DNA from: JANNWF01 sp038205755 | Lineage (GTDB): Bacteria; Pseudomonadota; Gammaproteobacteria; Xanthomonadales; Xanthomonadaceae | Assembly (NCBI GenBank): GCA_038205755.1 | Contig: JBBRBN010000011.1 | Span: 1 to 64,000, forward strand | Reading direction: 5' to 3' | DNA length: 64,000 bases | In this document: positions 24,633 through 38,724 of the stretch, piece after piece | Position numbering within the stretch: position 1 is the first letter of the stretch | Layout of the letters: every line of letters begins with the position of its first letter | Made by a program: the position numbers and the translations under genes | The notes under the pieces: model-generated | Seen by the model: the letters and a program-made list of their open reading frames with translations, nothing else | Databases searched by the model: none | What the model was told of the DNA's origin: nothing

Positions 24633-25592
24633 ATGAGCAGCACCAAGCACTGCCACATCCTGATTCTGGGCTCCGGTCCGGCCGGCTACGCCGCCGCGGT
24701 GTATGCCGCGCGAGCCAACCTCAAGCCAGTGCTGGTGACCGGCCTGCAGCAAGGTGGGCAGCTCATGACCACCACCGAGGTCGACAACTGGCCGGGCGAC
24801 GCTCACGGCCTGATGGGCCCGGATCTGATGGCGCGCATGCAGGCTCACGCCGAGCGTTTCGCCACTGAGATCATCTTCGACCACATTAACGAGGTCGACC
24901 TGTCCAAGCGGCCGTTTCGGCTGCAGGGCGACAGCGGCGAGTACAGCGCGGATGCGCTTGTCATCGCCACCGGCGCCACCGCCAAGTACCTTGGCATTCC
25001 GTCGGAACAGCGCTTTTTGGGCAAGGGCGTCTCGGCCTGCGCCACCTGCGACGGGTTTTTCTTCCGCGATCAGGACGTGGCGGTTATCGGTGGCGGCAAT
25101 ACGGCGGTGGAAGAGGCGCTGTATCTGGCCAACATCGCCAGAAAGGTCACCCTGGTGCATCGGCGTGATCGGCTGCGGGCCGAAAAGATCATGCAGGACA
25201 AGCTGTTTGCCAAGGTTGAAAGCGGCAAGGTCGAACTGATCTGGGACCATGCAGTGGACGAAGTGCTGGGCGACGAAACCGGCGTCACCGGCATGCGCGT
25301 GCGCTCGCTGAAGGACGACAGCAGCCGCGAGCTTGCCCTGCAGGGATTCTTTGTGGCGATTGGCCATACGCCCAACACCAGTCTGTTCGAGGGCCAGCTG
25401 GACATGCGCAACGGCTACATCAGGATTCGCAGCGGCATCGAGGGCGATGCCACGGCGACATCGGTGCCGGGGGTGTTCGCCGCGGGCGATGTGGCTGACC
25501 AGGTGTATCGGCAGGCGATCACATCGGCCGGCTTCGGCTGCATGGCGGCGCTTGACGCCGAGCGCTTTCTTGACGCCCAGAGCGGACGCTGA
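24633..25592 (+). CDS. trxB: thioredoxin reductase
   Basis: This 319-residue FAD/NADPH protein reduces thioredoxin. It shows the FAD-binding GSGPAGYAAAVYAARANL at about 12-29, the redox motif ACATCDG at about 135-141, the NADPH-binding GGGNTAVEEALYL, and the C-terminal FAD motif GVFAAGDVADQVYRQAITSAG. Length and motifs match low-molecular-weight bacterial TrxB. It is divergent from ftsK and followed 42 bp later by the acetyltransferase gene. Confidence 0.97.
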   Translation: MSSTKHCHILILGSGPAGYAAAVYAARANLKPVLVTGLQQGGQLMTTTEVDNWPGDAHGLMGPDLMARMQAHAERFATEIIFDHINEVDLSKRPFRLQGDSGEYSADALVIATGATAKYLGIPSEQRFLGKGVSACATCDGFFFRDQDVAVIGGGNTAVEEALYLANIARKVTLVHRRDRLRAEKIMQDKLFAKVESGKVELIWDHAVDEVLGDETGVTGMRVRSLKDDSSRELALQGFFVAIGHTPNTSLFEGQLDMRNGYIRIRSGIEGDATATSVPGVFAAGDVADQVYRQAITSAGFGCMAALDAERFLDAQSGR

Positions 25593-25634
25593 AGCAGCAC
25601 GCCCCTTCGACACCGGTGTGGGCATGCTGCATTG

Positions 25635-26807
25635 ATGACCAACGCGCGCTTCGTCGCCGCTTTATCGGACGTCCCCGCCGAGCAATGGGACGCGCTGCGG
25701 CCCGACGACAATCCGTTTCTGAGCCACGCCTTTCTGCACGGGCTTGAACAGCACGGCTGCCTGCAGCCGCGCTATGGCTGGGTGCCGCATCACCTGCTGC
25801 TGGACGACGGCGAGCGGCTGCTTGCTGCCGCGCCGTGCTATCTGAAAGCCAATTCGCACGGCGAGTTCGTGTTCGACCACGCTTGGGCGGAGGCTTACTG
25901 GCGCAACGGCATCGACTACTACCCCAAGCTGCTGTGCGCGGTGCCGTACTCGCCGGTAACCGGGCCGCGCCTGCTGACTGGACCCGACGACAGCCCGGCG
26001 CTGCGGGCGCAGGCAATGCGGGCGCTGTGCGACGAAGTTCGCCGACGCGATCTGTCCAGCGCGCACATCACCTTCGATCAGCACGCCGGCCCAACAACGG
26101 CCGATGACGCCAGCGAATGGCGGGAGCGGTTCGATTGGCAGTTCCACTGGCGCAATCCGGCCGGAGCGGGGCCGGCGTGGCGAAACTTTGATGACTTTCT
26201 GGGCGCGCTGAACGCCAAGAAGCGCAAGAACATCCGCCAAGAGCGCGCCCAGGTGGCCAGCGCCGGCGTCAGCTTCCGCCATCTGAACGGCGCCCAGGCA
26301 ACCGATGCGGATCTGCAGTCGATGTTCGACTTCTACCTGGCGACATTTTCCGACAAGGGCAACCTGCCGGTGCTGACGCTCGCGTTTCTGCGCCACCTCG
26401 CAAGCTCCATGCCCGAGCAGCTGCTGCTGGTGTTGGCCGATCGTGGTGGCCGCACCATTGCAGGAGCGCTTTTCCTGCACTCACGCCGCGCGCTGTACGG
26501 CCGCTACTGGGGCTGCAGCGAGCCGCTGCCGGGACTGCACTTCGAGACCTGCTATTACCAGGGCATCGACTATTGCCTGGCCCATGGCATCCCGGACTTC
26601 GAGCCGGGCGCGCAGGGCGAACACAAGCTTGCGCGCGGCTTTCTGCCGGCCCGCACGCGCTCGCTGCACTACATCGCCGACCCGCGCTTCCGCAGCGCCG
26701 TGGGCGACGCGCTGCGCCGCGAAGCGCAGTGGCAGACTCAGTATCGTGACGACCTGCTGCTGCACTCACCCTACCGCCTCGATGCCGTTGCGCCTGCCCC
26801 GCCTTGA
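25635..26807 (+). CDS. FemAB-like GNAT family N-acetyltransferase (DUF482/PF04339 type)
   Basis: This protein of about 390 residues resembles the peptidogalycan-biosynthesis/recognition family PF04339. The visible hallmarks are NPFLSHAFLHGLEQHGCLQP at about 31-50, the basic ALNAKKRKNIRQERAQVAS segment, and FEPGAQGEHKLARGFLPART near the C-terminus. Its substrate is not known; members are usually called GNAT proteins. ATG 25635 is used (a TTG lies directly before it). It sits between trxB and aat and overlaps the aat start by 26 nt. Confidence 0.85.
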   Translation: MTNARFVAALSDVPAEQWDALRPDDNPFLSHAFLHGLEQHGCLQPRYGWVPHHLLLDDGERLLAAAPCYLKANSHGEFVFDHAWAEAYWRNGIDYYPKLLCAVPYSPVTGPRLLTGPDDSPALRAQAMRALCDEVRRRDLSSAHITFDQHAGPTTADDASEWRERFDWQFHWRNPAGAGPAWRNFDDFLGALNAKKRKNIRQERAQVASAGVSFRHLNGAQATDADLQSMFDFYLATFSDKGNLPVLTLAFLRHLASSMPEQLLLVLADRGGRTIAGALFLHSRRALYGRYWGCSEPLPGLHFETCYYQGIDYCLAHGIPDFEPGAQGEHKLARGFLPARTRSLHYIADPRFRSAVGDALRREAQWQTQYRDDLLLHSPYRLDAVAPAPP

Positions 26808-27516
26808 GTCCGCCTCGGACGCCCCGTTTCCTTCGACCGAAAGGGCGCTGGTGGAGCCCAACGGTCTGCTCGCCTTCGGCGGCGATCTGACCCCAACGCG
26901 ACTGCTCAACGCCTATCGGGGCGGAATCTTTCCGTGGTACTCGGATGGCGAACCGATCCTGTGGTGGTCACCCGATCCGCGCATGGTGATCACCCCACCG
27001 TCGCTGCATCTGAGCCAGCGGCTGCGTCGAACGCTGCGCCGCTGCGACTGGCAGGTGCGCTGCGACCAGCGCTTCGACGATGTGATTGCGCAGTGCGCCG
27101 ACCTGCCCCGCCACGGCCGCACTGGCACCTGGATCACCGACCCGATGCGCGCCGCCTATACGACGCTGCATCGCCTGGGGCATGCCCACAGTGTCGAGGT
27201 ATGCGACGCCAATGGCAGTCTGGTTGGTGGGCTTTACGGGATCGCCATCGGCAGGATGTTCTTTGGGGAGAGCATGTTCAGCCTGCGCAGCGGCGGCTCG
27301 CAGGTGGCCGTCGCGGCGCTGTGCCGGCGACTGCAGGAGTGGGATTTCGCCCTGCTCGATGGCCAGGTGCACTCGGCGCATCTGGCCACGCTCGGCTTCC
27401 GGCCCCTGCCGCGGCGCGAGTTCGTCGAGACATGTCGGCTGGCCTGCGCTGGGCCCGCCTTGCAGGGTAGCTGGCAGTCGCCATTTGGCGCGGTGGCCGC
27501 GCGCGAGCTTGCCTGA
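26782..27516 (+). CDS. aat: leucyl/phenylalanyl-tRNA--protein transferase
   Basis: This 244-residue N-end-rule enzyme adds Leu or Phe to proteins with N-terminal Arg or Lys so that ClpS-ClpAP can degrade them. Hallmarks are PNGLLAFGGDL at about 27-37, YRGGIFPWYSDGEPILWWSP at about 46-65, GTWITDPMRAAY, and SVEVCDANGSLVGGLYG with FFGESMFS. ATG 26782 (MPLRLPRLE) fits the family start. Its proximity to clpA and clpS places the complete N-degron pathway within 4 kb. Confidence 0.95.
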   Translation: MPLRLPRLESASDAPFPSTERALVEPNGLLAFGGDLTPTRLLNAYRGGIFPWYSDGEPILWWSPDPRMVITPPSLHLSQRLRRTLRRCDWQVRCDQRFDDVIAQCADLPRHGRTGTWITDPMRAAYTTLHRLGHAHSVEVCDANGSLVGGLYGIAIGRMFFGESMFSLRSGGSQVAVAALCRRLQEWDFALLDGQVHSAHLATLGFRPLPRREFVETCRLACAGPALQGSWQSPFGAVAARELA

Positions 27517-27621
27517 AACCTGACGCGGGACGCGCGGCATGGCACAATTCGCCGCTTGCCCTGCCTGATCGGGGACAATGCCCCGCTACGCACGCCCCAT
27601 AAGACCTACAAGACGCAACGA

Positions 27622-27840
27622 ATGTCAAAAGATGACTCGATAGAAATGGAAGGCACGGTCCAGGAGACCCTGCCGAACACGATGTTCCGGGTAAAACTGG
27701 AAAACGGCCACGTGGTGACCGCGCATATCTCCGGACGCATGCGCAAGAATTACATCCGCATCCTCACCGGCGACAAGGTCAAGGTCGAGATGACCCCCTA
27801 TGACCTGACCAAGGGTCGGATCACGTACCGAATGAAGTAA
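27622..27840 (+). CDS. infA: translation initiation factor IF-1
   Basis: This 72-residue S1-type OB-fold protein begins MSKDDSIEMEGTVQETLPNT and ends GDKVKVEMTPYDLTKGRITY-RMK. It is essentially canonical for proteobacterial IF-1, which binds the A site of the 30S subunit during initiation. ATG 27622 gives the exact family length; upstream in-frame codons are leader. It lies between aat and the convergent clpA gene. Confidence 0.97.
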   Translation: MSKDDSIEMEGTVQETLPNTMFRVKLENGHVVTAHISGRMRKNYIRILTGDKVKVEMTPYDLTKGRITYRMK

Positions 27841-28173
27841 TTGAGGAGCCGCGACTCGGGATTGCTCGGGACTCGGGACTCGGGACTCGCAAGAATAAGC
27901 ATTGCGCGATTCTGGCCCGCCGGCGCGACGCGGGATACGTTCTTGAATTCGCTGGTCGGAACAGCAACTGCACCGCCCGTGGCGCCGCAGCGCGCCTTGG
28001 CCCGGGCGCTGCTCGGCGCATCAAGAACGTCGCACCCCTCAGCATAATCGCGGCTTCGGGCATTCACGAAGGGGTTGAGCGCGCACTGCTGCGCGCTTCC
28101 CATCGCGGTCGGGTCAGCGAGTCCGCTCCTGCGTTTCCCGATTCCCGATTCCCGAGTGCCGAGTCCCAGCTCC
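27841..28173. repeat. infA-clpA intergenic region with inverted heptamer arrays
   Basis: This 333-bp convergent gap begins with a tandem array of a 7-bp unit (CTCGGGACTCGGGACTCGGG, 27852-27889). It ends with the inverse array (CCCGATTCCCGATTCCCGAG, 28134-28168). The two can pair into a very long stem. The middle 240 bp has an open frame on the minus strand but no recognisable protein, and I see no gene in it. The same type of inverted array pair occurs at three other loci in the window. Confidence 0.75.
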
Positions 28174-30444
<2,271 letters not shown>

Positions 30445-30556
30445 TCCTACTCTCCTGAGTCGGGGTGCTTCCTGGTACCCAAGCCGGCACCGGGCAAAAC
30501 CTTCTGGAGCAGAATCGCCCGCTGCCAGCGGAGATTCTTTTGCCACCTGGCCGCCA

Positions 30557-30883
30557 TCACATCGGCTCCATCGAGCACATCAGCGGATGCTGGTGATGGC
30601 GCGAAAACTCGTTGACCTGCGCCACCTTGGTTTCTGCCACTTCCCGCGTGAAGACCCCGCACACGCCGCGGCCGCGTGTGTGCACATGCAGCATCACCTG
30701 GGTCGCCTTCTCGCGGTTCAGCGCGAAAAACACCTGCAGCACCTCGACGACAAAATCCATTGGCGTGAAGTCGTCGTTCATCAGCAGCACCTGGAACAGC
30801 GGCGGCCGCTTGACCTCCGGTCGCGCCGTTGCAACGGCCACGCCAGTGTGCTGTTCGTGCTCGGGTTCATTGCCTTGGCTCAT
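30557..30883 (-). CDS. clpS: ATP-dependent Clp protease adaptor ClpS
   Basis: This 108-residue adaptor recognises N-degron substrates for ClpAP. The core PPLFQVLLMNDDFTPMDFVV carries the Asn-Asp pair that binds the substrate alpha-amino group; LNREKATQVMLHVHTRGRGV and TREVAETKVAQV complete the fold. ATG 30881-30883 gives a normal flexible N-terminal tail of about 25 residues. clpA lies directly downstream. Confidence 0.97.
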   Translation of the reverse strand: MSQGNEPEHEQHTGVAVATARPEVKRPPLFQVLLMNDDFTPMDFVVEVLQVFFALNREKATQVMLHVHTRGRGVCGVFTREVAETKVAQVNEFSRHHQHPLMCSMEPM

Positions 30884-31042
30884 GGACGCATCATAGCTCT
30901 GCACTGTCGATGTCAGGTCAAGCCTGCCGATCACTCCGGTCGTCCAGTGTTGGGGGCTGTGGCCGGCATCCACAAGTCCACCGTGGGGCGCCAGTTTGGC
31001 CCTCATGTACCATTTGACCGCCCCTCTGCAGTCCCAGGCAAC

Positions 31043-31516
31043 GTGACCTACCCGGAACCCGCCATCGAGCATCCCTTTCGACCCGACGTGACGGTGGCCA
31101 CGGTGGTGTGCCGCGACCAGCGCTTTCTGATCGTCGAAGAGACCGTTCGCGGCGCTCGGGTGCTTAATCAGCCGGCCGGGCATTTGGAGGCCAACGAGAC
31201 GCTGGCCGCCGCTGCGCGCCGCGAAACGCTGGAGGAAACCGGCTGGGAGGTGGCCCTGCACGCCTACCTGGGAACCTATCAATGGACCAGCGCCGGCGGC
31301 GCGGCATTCCTGCGTTTCGCCTTTGTGGGCGAAGCCACCGTGCACCACCCGGAGCGCCGGCTTGACGCGGGCATCGATCGGGTTCTGTGGCTGAGCCGCG
31401 ACCAACTGGCGGCCGAGCAGTCGCGCCTGCGCAGTCCATTGGTGCTGAGTGTGATCGACGATTACCTCGCCGGTCTGCGCCACCCGCTCGACGCCTTGCG
31501 CTGGGTCGATCAGTGA
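31043..31516 (+). CDS. nudJ: Nudix hydrolase, NudJ-like phosphatase
   Basis: This 157-residue Nudix protein has the box GHLEANETLAAAARRETLEE, then TGWEV, at about residues 42-66, preceded by DVTVATVVCRDQRFLIVEET, which closely follows NudJ of E. coli. NudJ dephosphorylates thiamine pyrophosphate precursors and nucleoside di- and triphosphates in vitro. GTG 31043 is the best start; GTG 31088 is also possible. The stop overlaps the mnmA GTG start (GTGA), and nudJ-mnmA-hflD form one operon, an order also found in enterobacteria. Confidence 0.88.
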   Translation: MTYPEPAIEHPFRPDVTVATVVCRDQRFLIVEETVRGARVLNQPAGHLEANETLAAAARRETLEETGWEVALHAYLGTYQWTSAGGAAFLRFAFVGEATVHHPERRLDAGIDRVLWLSRDQLAAEQSRLRSPLVLSVIDDYLAGLRHPLDALRWVDQ

Positions 31517-32640
31517 GCACGGCAGGCGCTGCTGGCCCGGTAATGCTGGGGATTTCCGGGGGTGTCGATTCAGCGGTCGCGGCGCTGCTGTTGCAGCGCC
31601 AGGGCGTGCCGCTGACGGCGCTGTTCATGACCAACTGGGAAGACGATGGCAGCGGCGAATGCCGCTCCGAGGCCGACCGTCGTGATGCGCTCGCGGTGTG
31701 CGGCCGGCTCGCCATCCCGTTCCACCACGCGAATTTCAGCAGCGACTACTGGGATAGCGTGTTCCAGCGTTTCCTGTCGGAGTACGCGGCCGGACGCACG
31801 CCCAATCCGGACATCCTGTGCAATCGGGAGATCAAGTTCCGCACCTTTCTCGACCATGCCCGTGCCTTGGGCGCTGACCGGATCGCCACCGGCCACTACG
31901 CACGCACTGACTTCCAGGACGGCCGCTGGCGGCTGCTGCGCGCCGCCGACAGCAGCAAGGACCAGAGTTATTTCCTGTGCGCGCTGGGTCAGCAGGCGCT
32001 CGCCGCAACGCTGTTTCCGCTCGGCGAGCTGCTCAAGTCCGACGTCCGTGCGCTGGCGCGCGAGGCGCAGCTGCCGGTGCACGGCAAAAAGGACTCGACC
32101 GGCATCTGTTTCATCGGTGAGCGCGACTTCCGGCGCTTTTTGTCCGGCTATCTGGCCGCTCAGCCGGGGCTGATCTGCGACCCCGACGGCCAGCCGCTGG
32201 GACAGCATGGCGGCGTCTGCTTCCACACGTTGGGTCAGCGCGAGGGTTTGCAGCTGGGCGGCGTGCGCGGGCGGGCCGCGGCGCCGTGGTACGTGGTCGG
32301 AAAAGACGTCGCGCGCAACATCCTCTACGTCGACCAGGGGCAGGACAGCCGCTGGCTGCTTTCCACCGGACTTGCCGCCAACGAGGCCAGCTGGACCGCC
32401 GGCAGCGCGCCCGCGCGGACATTCGAGTGCAGTGCCAAGACCCGTTACCGGCAAACCGACCAGCCGTGCCGCGTCGAGGTGGGCGACGATGGCTCGCTGC
32501 AGGTGTCCTTCAGCGACGCCCAGCGGGCGGTGACTCCGGGCCAGACGGTGGCCTTTTACAGCGCAGATGAGTGCCTCGGCGGCGCGACCATCGCGTCAAC
32601 CAACGCCCCGCTCGAATGCCGACTCCGGGAGGCCGCATGA
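31513..32640 (+). CDS. mnmA: tRNA-specific 2-thiouridylase MnmA
   Basis: This 375-residue enzyme installs the 2-thio group on wobble uridine 34 of tRNAs for Lys, Glu and Gln. The PP-loop is GISGGVDSAVAALLL at about 13-27. Catalytic Cys are in NPDILCNREIKF and in GICFIGERDF, and KDQSYFL is conserved between them. GTG 31513 (VSTAGAAG) is used since it overlaps the nudJ stop and leaves the PP-loop at the normal distance. Overlaps hflD by ATGA. Confidence 0.95.
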   Translation: MSTAGAAGPVMLGISGGVDSAVAALLLQRQGVPLTALFMTNWEDDGSGECRSEADRRDALAVCGRLAIPFHHANFSSDYWDSVFQRFLSEYAAGRTPNPDILCNREIKFRTFLDHARALGADRIATGHYARTDFQDGRWRLLRAADSSKDQSYFLCALGQQALAATLFPLGELLKSDVRALAREAQLPVHGKKDSTGICFIGERDFRRFLSGYLAAQPGLICDPDGQPLGQHGGVCFHTLGQREGLQLGGVRGRAAAPWYVVGKDVARNILYVDQGQDSRWLLSTGLAANEASWTAGSAPARTFECSAKTRYRQTDQPCRVEVGDDGSLQVSFSDAQRAVTPGQTVAFYSADECLGGATIASTNAPLECRLREAA

Positions 32641-33269
32641 GACACCGTACGCTGGCGTTGGCCGGCCTCGCACAGGCGATCGAGGCCGTGCTGCAAACCG
32701 CCGCAGATGGCCACGCAGACGACAGCCTGGTGGGGTCGGCGACGGACAGCCTGTTCGCCATCGACGCCCCGTCTACCGAGGCAGTCTATGGTGGCCTTGC
32801 CCGCCTGCGCTCCGGGCTGCAGCTGCTGATCGCCCAGCTTGAGGGCAGCGGCGCCCGGCGCGCCAGCGCCAACCGCATCGCATTCACCGTACTTCTGGTC
32901 GAGCGCAAGCTGATCGCCGAGCCAACGCTGCTGGCCGCTCTCGCCAAGGGCGTCGAGAACGCCCGACCGCAGCGCGAGCGCGGCGGCGTGCTGGATCCCA
33001 ACGTGCAGCAACAGCTTGGCGATCTGTACGCGGCGACCGTCAGCACCCTGTCTCCGCGCGTGCTGGTTCACGGCGATCCGAGCCAGCTGGCGCAGTCGAT
33101 CGTGGTCGGCCGGATCCGCTGCGCGCTGCTGGCGGCGGTGCGCGCCGGCGTGCTCTGGCGGCAGCTTGGCGGGAGCTGGTGGGACCTGCTGTTGCGCCGC
33201 CCCGCCATCGCTCGCACGGCGCGCGCCATTCTGGAAGAAATCGAGCGCGAACCCGCCGTGGAGGGCTGA
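32637..33269 (+). CDS. hflD: high frequency lysogenization protein HflD homolog
   Basis: This 210-residue, mostly helical peripheral membrane protein shows LAGLAQAIEAVLQTAADG near the N-terminus and LSPRVLVHGDPSQLAQ with RIRCALLAAVRAGVLWRQLG in the C-terminal part, all typical of HflD/YcfC. HflD sequesters phage lambda CII in E. coli; its normal role is unclear. The ATG overlaps the mnmA stop, in line with the conserved mnmA-hflD pair. Confidence 0.92.
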   Translation: MRHRTLALAGLAQAIEAVLQTAADGHADDSLVGSATDSLFAIDAPSTEAVYGGLARLRSGLQLLIAQLEGSGARRASANRIAFTVLLVERKLIAEPTLLAALAKGVENARPQRERGGVLDPNVQQQLGDLYAATVSTLSPRVLVHGDPSQLAQSIVVGRIRCALLAAVRAGVLWRQLGGSWWDLLLRRPAIARTARAILEEIEREPAVEG

Positions 33270-33405
33270 CCCGACCTCAACGGGCGCTGCGCCGGATGAC
33301 GAACGAGGCACCCAGTGAACCGGTCCATTGCGGCATAATTACGCGGATTTCACGGCGCCACCGCGCCGCGGTCAACTCCCCGTCCGCCGCCCTCCGGAGC
33401 ATGCC

Positions 33406-36168
<2,763 letters not shown>

Positions 36169-36175
36169 GGACCAG

Positions 36176-36203
36176 CGAGCCACCTGCCTGCGCAGGTGGC
36201 TCG
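36176..36203. terminator. bidirectional hairpin between convergent acnA and lipoprotein genes
   Basis: A perfect 12-bp stem CGAGCCACCTGC / GCAGGTGGCTCG with a 4-nt loop starts 8 bp after the acnA stop. There is no clear T-tract on either side, so it may slow or protect transcripts rather than act as a classical intrinsic terminator. Confidence 0.6.
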
Positions 36204-36243
36204 TCGGCCCGGGGGCAGCTCGTGAAGGGCGCCACGGACTGAC

Positions 36244-36672
36244 TCAGTTGGCGCCCTCGTTCTCCCATTGCGCGTAATAGACCTTCCACTCGCCGCCCTC
36301 GATGCGCCAGCCGCTGACGACCGGATAGGCGCGCCCGCGCTCGGGTACGAACCTGCCGCTGCCGCCAGTCAGAATCAGCGAGAAGCGCGCGGTGGCGCGC
36401 TGATCCTGCCGCTCGATGGTTATCGGGCCGATGGTTGCCCCAATCCTGGCATTGGCGAGAATCTGGCCCTGCAGCATGCGCTGCAACATCGCCCTGTCGA
36501 GGCCCTGGCTGCCGCCGAAGTCGTCGGTGACCCGATCCATGACGCCCGCCAGCGAGCGTTCCTCGACCGCCCGCTGCATGGCGGCGATGCCGTCCCGCAG
36601 CGCCGCCTCATCGGGTTCGCGCGCGCAGGCGGCCAGCAGAAGGACGAGCAGCGCGCTGCCGACGATGCGCAA
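36244..36672 (-). CDS. small predicted lipoprotein (NTF2/Cif-like nuclear-transport-factor fold)
   Basis: This lipoprotein of about 142 residues has a hydrophobic signal LLVLLLAAC with a clear lipobox (LAAC), so the mature lipid-anchored form starts at the Cys. The soluble part (DEAALRDGIAAMQRAVEER, LAGVMDRVTDDFGGSQGLDR and ending GWRIEGGEWKVYYAQWE) resembles the SnoaL/NTF2-like lipoproteins that lie next to the fadD-like rpfB gene in Xanthomonadales. TTG 36672 is proposed as start because the ORF's ATG at 36807 would overlap the divergent fadD start and place a 60-residue non-signal leader ahead of the lipobox. No enzymatic function is known. Confidence 0.7.
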   Translation of the reverse strand: MRIVGSALLVLLLAACAREPDEAALRDGIAAMQRAVEERSLAGVMDRVTDDFGGSQGLDRAMLQRMLQGQILANARIGATIGPITIERQDQRATARFSLILTGGSGRFVPERGRAYPVVSGWRIEGGEWKVYYAQWENEGAN

Positions 36673-36799
36673 CAGTGCAGCTCTGCACCGCCCGGTTGCC
36701 AGCGCTGAATCCGCTGTGCTCCAATCGGGAGGATCTTCGCCATCGCTCGAACACGTGTTCGAAGCTGGGCGCGCGGAGAATCCTGGGAGGGAGTTTGAC

Positions 36800-38479
36800 A
36801 TGGGCAATCCGCATCCTTGGCTGGCGAGCTATCCCGCCGGCGTTCCGGCCGAGATCGACGTCAACGAGTATCCATCGATCGTCTCGATTCTCGAAACGTC
36901 GTGCGAGCGCTTCCGCCAGCGGATGGCGTTCGAGAACATGGGCAAGCAGATCAGCTATGACGAGCTTGATCGACTGAGCCAGAATTTTGCCGCCTATCTG
37001 ATCCACGATCTCAAGCTGAAGAAAGGCGATCGGGTGGCAATCATGCTGCCCAATGTTCTGCAGTATCCGGTGGCCATCTTCGGCGTGCTGCGTGCCGGAC
37101 TGACCGTGGTCAACGTCAACCCGATGTACACCGCGCGCGAACTGCGTCACCAGCTCAACGACTCCGGCGCAACGGCCATCCTGGTACTCGATAACTTCGC
37201 CAGCGTACTGGCCGAGGCGATCGCCGAGACCAAGGTCAGGCAGGTCATTGCCACCGGCGTGGGCGACCTGCTCGGCTTTCCAAAGGGGATGCTGGTCAAC
37301 TTCGTGCTCAAGTACGTCAAGAAGGCGATTCCCGACTATCGCATCGAGGGCGTCATACGCTTCAACGACGCGCTGGCGCGCGGACGCGGCAAGCAGCTGC
37401 CAAGCATGGTGATCGAGTCTGGCGATATCGCCTTCCTGCAATACACCGGAGGAACCACCGGTGTGTCAAAGGGCGCCATGCTGACCCACCGCAACCTGGT
37501 CGCCAACATGCAGCAGAGCGCCGCGTGGCTCGGCTCGGCGGTGGGCAAGCAGCAGGAGCACATCATCACGGCGCTCCCGCTCTACCACATCTTCGCGCTG
37601 ACCGCGAACTGCCTGGTCTTCATCAAGTTCGGCGGCACCAACCACCTGATCACCAATCCGCGCGACATGCCGGGTTTTGTGAAGGAACTCGCGCGAATTC
37701 CATTCACCGCCATCACTGGGGTCAACACGCTGTTCAACGGTCTGCTGCACACGCCGGGCTTCGACAAGCTCGACTTCTCGTCACTGCGGCTGACGCTTGG
37801 CGGCGGCATGGCGGTGCAGCGCGCGGTGGCCGACCGCTGGAAGTCCGTGACCGGATCCACCCTGGTGGAAGCCTACGGACTGACCGAAACCTCGCCGGCC
37901 TGCTGCATCAACCCGATGGACCTGCAGAGCTTCAACGGCTCGATCGGCCTGCCGGTGCCGTCTACTGTGGTCTGCATCAAGGATGACGACGGCAAGATGC
38001 TGCCTCAGGGTGAGGTCGGCGAGCTGTGCGTGCAGGGCCCTCAGGTGATGAAGGGCTACTGGCAGCGTCCCGAAGAGACCGACCAGGTGATCGTCGACGG
38101 CTGGCTGCACACGGGCGACATGGCCAAGATGGACGAGCGCGGCTATTTCTACATCGTCGACCGCAAGAAGGACATGATTCTGGTCTCGGGTTTCAATGTC
38201 TACCCCAACGAGATCGAAGACGTCGTCGCCCTCCATCCTGGCGTTCTGGAATGCGCAGCAGTCGGTGTCCCAGACGAAAAGTCCGGCGAAGCGGTCAAGG
38301 TGGTCGTGGTCAAAAAGGACCCGAGCTTGACGGCTGAGGCAATCAAGGCGCACTGCAAGGAAAACCTGACTGGCTACAAGCTTCCGCGCTACGTCGAGTT
38401 CCGCGACGACCTGCCCAAGTCGAACGTCGGCAAGATCCTGCGCCGGGAATTGCGCGACAGCGCCAAGCCGGCGAGCTGA
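36800..38479 (+). CDS. fadD: long-chain-fatty-acid--CoA ligase (FadD; RpfB-like)
   Basis: This 559-residue AMP-forming acyl-CoA synthetase has the P-loop QYTGGTTGVSKGAMLTH, EAYGLTETSPA, DGWLHTGDMAKMDERGYFYI, and the catalytic Lys near the end in PKSNVGKILRREL. It activates free fatty acids for beta-oxidation. In Xanthomonas rpfB is the fadD homolog between rpfA and rpfF and turns over DSF fatty-acid signals. Here the DSF synthase and sensor genes are missing directly downstream. ATG 36800 follows a GGGAGGG ribosome site. Confidence 0.93.
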   Translation: MGNPHPWLASYPAGVPAEIDVNEYPSIVSILETSCERFRQRMAFENMGKQISYDELDRLSQNFAAYLIHDLKLKKGDRVAIMLPNVLQYPVAIFGVLRAGLTVVNVNPMYTARELRHQLNDSGATAILVLDNFASVLAEAIAETKVRQVIATGVGDLLGFPKGMLVNFVLKYVKKAIPDYRIEGVIRFNDALARGRGKQLPSMVIESGDIAFLQYTGGTTGVSKGAMLTHRNLVANMQQSAAWLGSAVGKQQEHIITALPLYHIFALTANCLVFIKFGGTNHLITNPRDMPGFVKELARIPFTAITGVNTLFNGLLHTPGFDKLDFSSLRLTLGGGMAVQRAVADRWKSVTGSTLVEAYGLTETSPACCINPMDLQSFNGSIGLPVPSTVVCIKDDDGKMLPQGEVGELCVQGPQVMKGYWQRPEETDQVIVDGWLHTGDMAKMDERGYFYIVDRKKDMILVSGFNVYPNEIEDVVALHPGVLECAAVGVPDEKSGEAVKVVVVKKDPSLTAEAIKAHCKENLTGYKLPRYVEFRDDLPKSNVGKILRRELRDSAKPAS

Positions 38480-38490
38480 ATCGGGATTTC

Positions 38491-38502
38491 GAAAGCGCTT
38501 TC
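38491..38502. promoter_or_regulatory. perfect 12-bp palindrome GAAAGCGCTTTC downstream of fadD
   Basis: GAAAGCGCTTTC is a perfect dyad 12 bp after the fadD stop. Its sequence resembles LacI-family operators (GAAANCGNTTTC). It could instead be part of a transcript end structure. No regulator of that family is in the window. Confidence 0.3.
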
Positions 38503-38503
38503 A

Positions 38504-38692
38504 ATGCGGAGGCGCAGACGACGCAAAGGCGCGCAGAGAACGGCACCCAAGAGAAGATCGGAAAAGGTGGGGGGGAGGGCAATAGCGCCGGTGAGAGTCA
38601 GGGCGCCTCCTCCCCGGTCAGTCCCGCTGCACCTCTTTCCACCCCGCGCTACTTGGCCTCCTCCGCGCCTCTGCGTTGGTGCTCCGCTTTAC
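38504..38692. repeat. inverted repeat pair in the fadD-lysS gap
   Basis: A degenerate unit, starting GCGGAGGCGCAGACGACGCA at about 38505, has an inverted partner, CTCCGCGCCTCTGCGTTGGT at about 38660. They lie between the convergent fadD and lysS genes. There is no coding sequence in this 245-bp gap, which is where the rpfF-rpfC-rpfG signalling genes lie in Xanthomonas. Confidence 0.55.
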
Positions 38693-38724
38693 TGCAGCTC
38701 AGCCCCGCCGAGGCGCCGCCCGGA

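Noticed and set aside
27798..28103. Minus-strand open frame of 101 codons in the infA-clpA gap
   Set aside because: Its end translates the heptamer array and its other part resembles no protein; it also overlaps infA.
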